Source: CAYYYA01 sp964517065 (lineage in GTDB: Bacteria; Patescibacteriota; Patescibacteriia; UBA1558; 2-01-FULL-52-15). Taken from it: a DNA stretch of 14,462 nucleotides. Where the stretch lies: contig CAZFBK010000019.1 in the NCBI GenBank assembly GCA_964517065.1, positions 1-14,462 of the forward strand, written 5' to 3'. The position numbers and the translations under genes are program-made. Positions within the stretch are counted from its first letter, which is position 1; each line of letters begins with the position of its first letter. Of the stretch, positions 6,200-11,765 are shown in pieces. The notes below the pieces were generated by a model. The model was not told the DNA's origin. It saw only the letters and a list, made by a program, of their open reading frames with translations, and searched no databases.

Positions 6200-7482
6200 C
6201 GACACAATTAGACAAATTATCACAAAGCGTCGACAAAGAAGTTACCATCCGAGCTTGGGTTTACAACACGCGTTCTTCCGGAAAGATCGCTTTCTTGCAG
6301 CTGCGCGATGGTCATGGCTGGGCGCAGGCTATTGTTGATGAGTCCAAAGTTTCAGCGGAAGTTTGGAAACACGCCAATGAATTAACAATTGAATCTTCGG
6401 TTATTGTCACAGGTACTGTTAGTAAGCATCCGAAGAAAGAGGAGTATGAATTGCAAGTTGCTGATTTGCAGATTCACCAGTTAGCCCAAGAGTATCCGAT
6501 TGCCAATAAAGAGCACGGTGTTGATTTCCTGATGGACAATCGTCATCTCTGGTTACGTTCGTCCAAGCAATGGGCGATTCAACGTGTACGCAACACAGTC
6601 ATCAATAGCATTTTTGAATATTTAAATACTAACGGCTATATCAAGATTGACGCGCCGATCCTGACACCGAATGCTTGTGAAGGTACGACGGAATTATTTG
6701 AAGTGCCATATTTTGATGAGAAAGCGTATTTAACCCAAAGCGGACAGTTGTATATCGAAGCGGCAATTTTTTCCCATGGCAAAGTTTTTGATTTCGGTCC
6801 CGTGTTCCGAGCTGAGAAATCCAAGACACGCCGTCACCTGACAGAGTTCTGGATGATGGATGCGGAAGCTGCCTGGGTAGAGCACGCCGAGAATATGCAG
6901 ATCCAAGAAGAATTGATTTGTTTCGTCGTTAAACAAGTGTTAGAGCAAAACCAAGCTGAGCTAGCCATCCTTGAGCGTGATATCGAACCATTGAAGAAAA
7001 TCCAAGCGCCGTTCCAACGCATGACTCATGCAGAAGCTTTGAAAAAATTACAATCACTGGGATCAGATATCAAAGACGGTGAAGATCTCGGTAATGACGA
7101 TGAGACGCTACTAACCCAAGCAGATGGTGTGCCGGTCTTTGTCGAGAAGTGGCCGAAAGAGATTAAAGCTTTTTACATGAAACCAGATCCGCAGAATCCG
7201 AACGTTGTCTTGGGCGCTGATCTGATCGCTCCAGAGGGTCATGGTGAGATTATCGGTGGCTCACAACGTGAAGATGATTATGAGACCTTGTTAGCGCGTA
7301 TCAAGGAGCAAAAACTGCCTCTAGCGGAATGGCAGTGGTATCTGGATTTGCGGAAGTATGGTTCAGTGCCTCATTCTGGCTTTGGCATTGGTTTGGAACG
7401 TCTGGTGGGTTGGATGTGTGGCGTGAATCATGTGCGAGAGACGATTCCGTTTCCACGGACGATTAGCAGGCTTCGCCCTTAG
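6196..7482 (+). CDS. asnS: Asparaginyl-tRNA synthetase
   Basis: Class II aminoacyl-tRNA synthetase of 428 residues, normal for AsnRS. The N-terminal OB-fold anticodon-binding domain spans about 13-95 (VTIRAWVYNTRSSGKIAFLQ). The catalytic core follows: motif 1 around NGYIKIDAPILTP (147-159), motif 2 FRAEKSKTRRHLTEF (204-218) and motif 3 GIGLERLVGW (397-406). The T-x-R-H-L-x-E-F form of motif 2 and the C-terminal PFPRTISR mark it as AsnRS rather than AspRS. It charges tRNA-Asn with asparagine using ATP in the cytosol. Direct Asn-tRNA synthesis means the GatCAB route is not required for this tRNA. It overlaps the preceding gene by four bases and is followed by octad repeats. Confidence 0.97.
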   Translation: MTTQLDKLSQSVDKEVTIRAWVYNTRSSGKIAFLQLRDGHGWAQAIVDESKVSAEVWKHANELTIESSVIVTGTVSKHPKKEEYELQVADLQIHQLAQEYPIANKEHGVDFLMDNRHLWLRSSKQWAIQRVRNTVINSIFEYLNTNGYIKIDAPILTPNACEGTTELFEVPYFDEKAYLTQSGQLYIEAAIFSHGKVFDFGPVFRAEKSKTRRHLTEFWMMDAEAAWVEHAENMQIQEELICFVVKQVLEQNQAELAILERDIEPLKKIQAPFQRMTHAEALKKLQSLGSDIKDGEDLGNDDETLLTQADGVPVFVEKWPKEIKAFYMKPDPQNPNVVLGADLIAPEGHGEIIGGSQREDDYETLLARIKEQKLPLAEWQWYLDLRKYGSVPHSGFGIGLERLVGWMCGVNHVRETIPFPRTISRLRP

Positions 7483-7510
7483 TAGATTGGTAGTGTGGTA
7501 GTTTGGTAGA
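7481..7510 (+). repeat. Left arm of a 30-base inverted repeat
   Basis: This arm overlaps the asnS stop codon and matches the reverse complement of 8246-8275 at 29 of 30 positions. It is built of 8-base units starting GTAG. Its second half can also pair with CTACCAAGCTA at 7528-7538 in a local hairpin. Confidence 0.85.
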
Positions 7511-7527
7511 TGACAACTGCCGCGATA

Positions 7528-7543
7528 CTACCAAGCTACTTTC
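7528..7543 (+). repeat. Two CTAC octads upstream of the PsbP-like start
   Basis: CTACCAAG and CTACTTTC lie upstream of ATG 7558 in the forward orientation. They are complementary to part of the preceding GTAG block. Confidence 0.65.
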
Positions 7544-7557
7544 TAAATTATAAAAAA

Positions 7558-8244
7558 ATGTTAATTCACGAAGCGTTGAAGAAAAACTGGTTAATTGCTC
7601 TGGCGATTGTACTCGCGGCTAGTATAATTGGTGGAGTTTGGTATTGGTCAAAGAATACCCAGCTTCAGAGCTACGTCAATGAGATTACTAACATGAAGTA
7701 TGAATGGCAAAAGACTAAGGATAATGAGCAGTCACTGCAGAATCAGATTAGTGCTATGTTGCGGGATCAGGAGAAGGTTGATACTCGGACAAGACTGTAT
7801 GCTCAAGCAAGTAGCACGATTACGGGCGGAATCTATACGAATAACACATATAAATTTTCTTTTAAAATACCCGCAGACTGGGAATTTACCAAAGAAGAAA
7901 CCAATGCCGGTGGTGATCCTTTACGTATCTCTCTGACAACAGCCAAAGCCCGACTTAATAAAGATGATGCCGGCGACGGGAATATAGTCGCAATTGTTTA
8001 TTCTAATAGGAATTTTGAACGAGCCAGCGATCATATTAGAATCGGAGGGGACGAAGGGAAAAAAATAACCGTTGGAGGTAGAGAAGCTCTTAGAACGTCG
8101 GCCTACTATGAATCTACCATGAAGATCACGGGAGTTGCTGTGTCTAATGGCGATCATTCCATAGAATTATTTTTTTATGATGATACGGAGCCGTATCTTT
8201 CTCAACTCCAAGATGTATTAAACTCCTTTAAGTTTATCGAATAA
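7558..8244 (+). CDS. Membrane-anchored coiled-coil protein with PsbP-like domain
   Basis: Start placed at ATG 7558 because the in-frame ATG at 7510 lies in the repeat/hairpin region and would add residues before a natural N-terminus MLIHEALKKNW. The product is 228 residues: a single membrane helix (about 11-30), a coiled-coil segment (about 33-75), and an alpha/beta domain (about 90-228) opening with YTNNTYKFSFKIPADWEF. That opening is typical of PsbP-like extracytoplasmic domains, ending in a C-terminal helix LSQLQDVLNSFKF. It is probably anchored with the domain outside the cell. Function is unknown; in bacteria PsbP-like domains are not photosynthetic. It is inserted between asnS and aspS and bounded by 30-base inverted repeats. 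Confidence 0.85.
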   Translation: MLIHEALKKNWLIALAIVLAASIIGGVWYWSKNTQLQSYVNEITNMKYEWQKTKDNEQSLQNQISAMLRDQEKVDTRTRLYAQASSTITGGIYTNNTYKFSFKIPADWEFTKEETNAGGDPLRISLTTAKARLNKDDAGDGNIVAIVYSNRNFERASDHIRIGGDEGKKITVGGREALRTSAYYESTMKITGVAVSNGDHSIELFFYDDTEPYLSQLQDVLNSFKFIE

Positions 8245-8245
8245 A

Positions 8246-8275
8246 TCTACCAAACTACCACTCTACCAATCTACT
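8246..8275 (-). repeat. Right arm of the 30-base inverted repeat
   Basis: It begins two bases after the PsbP-like stop codon. It is the reverse complement of 7481-7510 with one mismatch and is made of CTAC octads. Confidence 0.85.
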
Positions 8276-8278
8276 TAC
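8247..8278 (+). repeat. Four CTAC octads before aspS
   Basis: Units CTACCAAA, CTACCACT, CTACCAAT and CTACTTAC run to eight bases before ATG 8286. No SD is present. They coincide with the right arm of the inverted repeat. Confidence 0.8.
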
Positions 8279-8285
8279 TAAAACT

Positions 8286-9701
8286 ATGAAAACCTACATA
8301 CAAGAACTCCTGACAAAAAACATCGGTGAAACTGTTACCATCGCCGGCTGGGCGCAAACGGTCCGCAAGATGGGCAAGATTGTTTTTATTGATCTGCGTG
8401 ATTCCACAGGTCTTTTACAAATCGTTTGTGTACCAAATGAGATGAAGCTGGGAGCGGAGATTGTAGCTGATGTTCGTCCGGAGTTTGTCGTGCAGATTAC
8501 CGGTATTTTGCAGAGCCGTGGCAAAGGTCAAGCTAATGAGTCATTGCCAACGGGACAGATTGAAGTCTTGGCTCATGAGGTTATCATCTTAAACGAAGCA
8601 GCTACGCCACCTTTTGAAATAGATAATGAAGAGCGTCAGGCTAATGAAGAGCTACGTTTGAAATACCGCTATCTGGATCTGCGCCACGAACGAATGGCTA
8701 CCAATATCCGTATGCGGTCTGAGGTTATTTTCTTTTTCCGTAATTATTTGAAAGAACATGGCTTCGTGGAAATCCAGACTCCGATTTTGTCGAAATCCAC
8801 TCCCGAAGGCGCGCGCGATTACTTGGTTCCTTCCAGACTACACAAAGGCAAGTTTTTCGCTTTACCGCAGAGTCCACAGCAATACAAACAATTATTGATG
8901 GTGGCAGGCTTTGAACGTTATTTCCAGATCGCGCCATGCTTCCGTGATGAAGACGCGCGCGCCGACCGTAGTCCAGGAGAATTCTACCAGCTCGATATGG
9001 AGATGTCGTTTGTGTCGCAAGAAGACCTCTTGCAGTTCACCGAGGCGATGTACACCACGATGGTGGCGACGTTATTCCCAACGAAGAAAGTCAGCCAAAC
9101 CCCATGGCCACGTTTGTCGCACAAAGATGCGGTTTCTAAGTACGGCTCTGATAAGCCTGATTTACGACAGGATAAAAATGATGCTAATGAATTAGCTTTT
9201 GCTTGGACCATAGATTTCCCACTGTTCACCGAGCAGAAAGATGATGATTTTTTCCACGGTTCTGGTAAGGCCAAATTCGCGCCGTCACATCACATGTTCA
9301 CCGCACCACATCCAGACGATATTGCTTTACTCGATACTGACCCAACGAAAGTTCGCGGTCTGCAGCATGACTTAGTGTTAAACGGTTTTGAAGTTGGTGG
9401 TGGCAGTATCCGTATTCATCAGTCTGCTATTCAGGAGAAGATTTGGGATTTGATTGGCTTCAGTGCAGAACAGAAGAAAATGTTCAGCCATATGATTGAA
9501 GCCTTCAGCTTCGGTGTGCCGCCTCATGGCGGTATTGCGCCGGGCATTGACCGCTTACTCATGGTCTTGGCAGGGGAGAAGAATCTGCGTGAAGTAACAG
9601 CTTTCCCGTTAACCAGCGACGGACGCGATCCGATGATGAGTAGTCCTTCGGAGGTTAGTAAGGAGCAGCTGGAGGAGCTCGGATTAACGGTAAAAAAGTA
9701 G
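8286..9701 (+). CDS. aspS: Aspartyl-tRNA synthetase, short form without GAD insertion
   Basis: The 471-residue class II synthetase has an OB-fold anticodon-binding domain (about 15-105, GWAQTVRKMGKIVFIDLRD), a QSPQQYKQLLM active-site stretch (195-205), motif 2 FRDEDARADR (219-228), motif 3 GIAPGIDRLLM (416-426) and the typical end REVTAFPLTSDGRDPMM. Typical bacterial AspRS is about 590 residues and carries a GAD domain between motifs 2 and 3. Here KYGSDKPDLR (285-294) runs almost directly into FAWTIDFPLF (305-314), so that domain is absent. Met29 stands where non-discriminating bacterial AspRS often has His, which together with asnS suggests a tRNA-Asp-specific enzyme. No SD; octad repeats precede the start. 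Confidence 0.97.
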   Translation: MKTYIQELLTKNIGETVTIAGWAQTVRKMGKIVFIDLRDSTGLLQIVCVPNEMKLGAEIVADVRPEFVVQITGILQSRGKGQANESLPTGQIEVLAHEVIILNEAATPPFEIDNEERQANEELRLKYRYLDLRHERMATNIRMRSEVIFFFRNYLKEHGFVEIQTPILSKSTPEGARDYLVPSRLHKGKFFALPQSPQQYKQLLMVAGFERYFQIAPCFRDEDARADRSPGEFYQLDMEMSFVSQEDLLQFTEAMYTTMVATLFPTKKVSQTPWPRLSHKDAVSKYGSDKPDLRQDKNDANELAFAWTIDFPLFTEQKDDDFFHGSGKAKFAPSHHMFTAPHPDDIALLDTDPTKVRGLQHDLVLNGFEVGGGSIRIHQSAIQEKIWDLIGFSAEQKKMFSHMIEAFSFGVPPHGGIAPGIDRLLMVLAGEKNLREVTAFPLTSDGRDPMMSSPSEVSKEQLEELGLTVKK

Positions 9702-9721
9702 GGACAGGTCGCGACCTGTCC
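9702..9721. repeat. Perfect 20-base palindrome after aspS
   Basis: GGACAGGTCG and its exact complement are fused at a central CGCG with no loop. It starts on the base after the aspS stop. No T run follows, so it is not a standard terminator; it looks like a REP-type element related to 2180-2237. Confidence 0.75.
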
Positions 9722-9776
9722 GTACGGAGGATTGTATAGAGGTGAATCGTTGGAGATAGAGACAGCAGTGCATAAT

Positions 9777-9816
9777 TTCAAAAAAAAGAACGGCCGTCCC
9801 GCGTGGGGGCGACCGT
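9777..9816 (-). terminator. Terminator of the FHA unit
   Basis: On the minus strand AACGGTCGCCC (9816-9806) pairs with GGGACGGCCGTT (9799-9788), 11 pairs with one bulged A. A T run follows to 9777. Confidence 0.88.
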
Positions 9817-9841
9817 TTTCGTGTCTGTGTGTCGGGCATTG

Positions 9842-10414
9842 TTACCCGACGAGGTTTCTGGTGTCGGCTTGGAAGCCGATCCAGAGCGTGTACGAGCCGA
9901 TACGGACTACGTCGTTGTTGTAGACGTAGCCACGACTCACTGCCTCGTCGTTCAGGAAGGTCCCTTGGGAACTCCCCATGTCAACCAGCGTGTAGTAGCC
10001 GCTCGGACCGTATTCGAAGCGGAGGTGTTCTCGCGCTACGTTGACATTGTCGAGATGAATGTCCGACTTCGGATCTCGACCTACGGTAATCACGTCCTTG
10101 TTGAACGTGTGCATACCGATGGAACGTCCATTGATAGATACCCTGATCTTCAGTGGAGGGTGGATTCCCACTGTCTGAGCGTGCACGACCGAGAGTTGAT
10201 TGTGCTGGGAGTGATTGGTCGGTGTCTCGGACGTTTTCGTCCTGAGAAGACGGTCCCAGTATTTGTGGCAAGCGATCCAGACAACCAATAGAATCGGGAC
10301 CGAGAACCAGTAACTGGCGGTGTTGAAGAAACCAGCTGTGAAGGTGGCTCCGAAGGCGATTCCAAAGAACCCTCCAGCTAAAAAAGCTCTCACCAACAGG
10401 TCATTTCTGTCCAC
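9842..10414 (-). CDS. Membrane-anchored FHA-domain protein
   Basis: Start codon is GTG at 10414, chosen for AGGAG six bases upstream and because it follows the 57-residue gene by 26 bases. The 190-residue product has two membrane segments (about 8-30 and 36-50), a hydrophilic linker (55-85) and a cytoplasmic FHA domain (about 87-185). The domain shows VGRDPKSDIHL (G112, R113), H130, DMGSSQGTF (145-153) and N155. FHA domains bind phosphothreonine peptides. The usual Ser of the SRxH motif is Ala127 (VAREH) and the usual Asn of GSxNGT is Gln150, so ligand binding may differ. No kinase gene is visible nearby. It is co-transcribed with the small membrane peptide and ends at a strong terminator. 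Confidence 0.9.
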   Translation of the reverse strand: MDRNDLLVRAFLAGGFFGIAFGATFTAGFFNTASYWFSVPILLVVWIACHKYWDRLLRTKTSETPTNHSQHNQLSVVHAQTVGIHPPLKIRVSINGRSIGMHTFNKDVITVGRDPKSDIHLDNVNVAREHLRFEYGPSGYYTLVDMGSSQGTFLNDEAVSRGYVYNNDVVRIGSYTLWIGFQADTRNLVG

Positions 10415-10440
10415 TTGTTACTCCTAGGTTGGAGTTCAAG

Positions 10441-10614
10441 CTACGACGCCACCTCCAGTGGTGACTCGTCGATCTCCAGTGTGATCTGGTCGTTGTGACG
10501 CAAAGTAGTGATTTCAGTCGTAGAGTTGGCACGTTCCTTGTTGTCGGCGCTGATAGCCCACATTGTGAGAGCTACTGCTCCAACTGATCCTAATGACAGT
10601 AGTACGACGGTCAA
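10441..10614 (-). CDS. 57-residue membrane peptide with TTG start
   Basis: A perfect AAGGAGG (10625-10619) stands four bases before TTG at 10614. The frame then runs 57 codons to TAG. The product starts MTVVLLSLGSVGAVALTMWA, one N-terminal membrane helix (about residues 2-20). A hydrophilic acidic tail follows, including ISADNKERANSTTEI and ending DQITLEIDESPLEVAS. It sits between the promoter at 10691-10719 and the FHA gene, whose GTG follows 26 bases after its stop, so the two form an operon. I do not recognise the family. As an FHA-protein partner it would lie in the same membrane, which is inference. Support comes from the SD, promoter and spacing rather than homology. Confidence 0.72.
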   Translation of the reverse strand: MTVVLLSLGSVGAVALTMWAISADNKERANSTTEITTLRHNDQITLEIDESPLEVAS

Positions 10615-10690
10615 CGAACCTCCTTGTTCGGTGGCTAGTGATGATTCGTAGTAGAAAGGACGAAATTCTCCTTATGGAGAGCGAGTAGGA

Positions 10691-10719
10691 TTTATAACCC
10701 ATTATATGAAATATGTCAA
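10691..10719 (-). promoter_or_regulatory. Strong sigma-70 promoter of the FHA unit
   Basis: On the minus strand TTGACA (10719-10714), a 17-base spacer and TATAAA (10696-10691). The leader to the TTG start is about 70 bases and carries a small TCTCC/GGAGA hairpin. Confidence 0.8.
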
Positions 10720-10728
10720 GTATGGGTA

Positions 10729-10754
10729 TAAAAAAAGAGCCCCATGATAGGGCT
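10729..10754 (-). terminator. Terminator of the cysteine-rich HTH gene
   Basis: On the minus strand AGCCC (10754-10750) pairs with GGGCT (10742-10738). A run of T follows to 10729. It sits just before the promoter of the next unit. Confidence 0.75.
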
Positions 10755-10818
10755 TTAATGAGCAAAAAATAGATACTCTTCGTCTGACTAAAAGTGCATA
10801 TGTGTTCCTGACATTTCA

Positions 10819-11232
10819 TCATCCGCGTCTATGTTTCAAAACGCTGATGATCCGAGAGCGGAGTTTCCTCCTTTCTGTTTGAGAGATGCCTTCAGGGAGA
10901 TCACAGTCACAGTCTCCTGTTGGACATTCGCATAGGGAGAGTCGCTCGACGGTCTGGATGGTCTTGGCAGTTAGGCCGAGGTGTTTGGCAATCTGCCGGC
11001 GCTGGTAACCCTCATTGCAACTTAGCACTCCGTAACGAATGCGTTTCCCGCTGCGCAGGAAGTAGAGTGCGTCTAACGGAGTATACTCATGGCAGCATTT
11101 CATCATATCGCGACAGAGACAGGGGAATTCCAGGGTGATCTCGTCAGAATTTGCACGTTTTTTCAACCTGAAATCGTGTGGCAACTTTCCCAACAGACGT
11201 TTCAGTTTGCGCCATTCAGAGTCTTCAAACAT
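10819..11232 (-). CDS. Cysteine-rich protein with sigma-region-4-like helix-turn-helix
   Basis: The 137-residue basic product has nine cysteines: C38, C40, C46, C47 (with H48), C72, C101, C103, C108 and C110. Residues 74-100 (EGYQRRQIAKHLGLTAKTIQ and following) look like a helix-turn-helix of the sigma-70 region 4/LuxR type. It lies between the Cys clusters, with CECPTGDCDCD just after it. Clustered Cys around an HTH suggests a metal- or redox-sensing DNA-binding protein, or a small zinc-stabilised one; neither is shown. No family name can be given. The ATG has AGAGGT a few bases upstream and its own promoter and terminator. It lies in tandem with the FHA unit. Confidence 0.78.
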   Translation of the reverse strand: MFEDSEWRKLKRLLGKLPHDFRLKKRANSDEITLEFPCLCRDMMKCCHEYTPLDALYFLRSGKRIRYGVLSCNEGYQRRQIAKHLGLTAKTIQTVERLSLCECPTGDCDCDLPEGISQTERRKLRSRIISVLKHRRG

Positions 11233-11307
11233 GGGTGACCTCTGAAAGATGGGCTTTAGCCAGCACGATTTGAGCTGGATTGGTCCCAGAAGTAAAGAAC
11301 TGTTTCT

Positions 11308-11336
11308 TTAATATCAAATATATCTACATTTGTCAA
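11308..11336 (-). promoter_or_regulatory. Promoter of the cysteine-rich HTH gene
   Basis: On the minus strand TTGACA (11336-11331), a 17-base spacer and TATTAA (11313-11308). The spacer holds TAGATATATT, shared with the element at 5708-5736. The 70-base leader has a CCAGC/GCTGG stem near 11257-11275. Confidence 0.7.
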
Positions 11337-11376
11337 GTAGCCATGAGTCCGTATTTGGACTAGTCTATAGATAGCT

Positions 11377-11661
11377 ATGAAATTGTCAGAACTTCAAGAA
11401 TATATCCTCAAATCCTGCTATGGTAAGCCAAGTATTGCAAAAGAAGAGTTTTTAGTTTTTTATCAGGACAAAAAGACCTTTGAAGAGATTGCGCTGAAGG
11501 ATATTGGTAAAAGTATTGACCGCCTGGTGCAAAAAGATTTGCTCAAAGCTCAAGGTGTCAAAACAGCCAAAAAATGGTATACTTCGACTGTTCAATTGAC
11601 CTATAACGGTGAGAAAATTGCACGGAAATTGTTGAGTGATCAGCCTAAGTTATTTCGATAA
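11377..11661 (+). CDS. Small winged-helix-like conserved hypothetical protein
   Basis: The 94-residue basic product starts MKLSELQEYILKSCYGKPSI and continues with a predicted helix containing SIDRLVQKDLLKAQGVKT, a strand pair (KKWYTSTVQLTYNGEK) and a final helix. The order helix-helix-helix-strand-strand fits a winged-helix DNA-binding fold, and the pattern is familiar from a small uncharacterised family in Parcubacteria. A role as a transcription regulator is inferred. The ATG has no SD; TATAGA lies five bases upstream (11366-11371). It is followed by a MITE-like element. Confidence 0.78.
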   Translation: MKLSELQEYILKSCYGKPSIAKEEFLVFYQDKKTFEEIALKDIGKSIDRLVQKDLLKAQGVKTAKKWYTSTVQLTYNGEKIARKLLSDQPKLFR

Positions 11662-11738
11662 CCACCCCGGGGCCCCTCCTTGAAAAGGAGGGATACCCCC
11701 TTGAATCCCCCTTATAAAAGGGGGAGAGAGGTGCGGTT
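11660..11738. mobile_element. MITE/REP-like element with nested inverted repeats
   Basis: The ends AACCACC (11660-11666) and GGT..GGTT (11730-11738) are imperfect inverted repeats. Inside are two 8-base stems: CCCTCCTT/AAGGAGGG (11674-11681/11685-11692) and TCCCCCTT/AAGGGGGA (11706-11713/11718-11725). There is no coding capacity. It fills the gap between two genes, and its right end is 12 bases from a TATAAT that precedes the next start. Similar C/G-run hairpin elements are known in several bacterial phyla. Confidence 0.65.
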
Positions 11739-11750
11739 GAAACTTTAGTT

Positions 11751-11756
11751 TATAAT
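11751..11756 (+). promoter_or_regulatory. -10 box nine bases before the YbaK-like start
   Basis: TATAAT at 11751-11756 is followed by TTAACAACT and the ATG. No SD and no clear -35 are present; the leader would be only a few bases. Confidence 0.45.
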
Positions 11757-11765
11757 TTAACAACT

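Noticed and set aside
7510..7557. Upstream in-frame ATG for the PsbP-like gene
   Set aside because: It lies within the octad/hairpin region; MLIHEALKKNW followed by a membrane helix is a natural N-terminus at 7558.
7481..8275. Flanking inverted repeats considered as an insertion sequence
   Set aside because: The enclosed gene is a membrane-anchored PsbP-like protein with no transposase motif, so it is reported only as an inverted-repeat-flanked gene.
5809..8278. Short spaced repeats considered as a CRISPR array
   Set aside because: Units are 7-8 bases, contiguous and degenerate, with no spacers and no cas genes.
9722..9776. Possible short gene after aspS (GGAGG at 9726)
   Set aside because: The frame runs into the terminator of the opposite-strand FHA unit and shows no start at a suitable distance.
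9803..10291. Plus-strand open frame of 162 codons
   Set aside because: Antisense to the FHA gene and it starts inside the terminator hairpin; no domain features.
10514..10822. Minus-strand frame of 102 codons
   Set aside because: It spans a terminator and a consensus promoter and overlaps the better-supported TTG-start gene in another frame.
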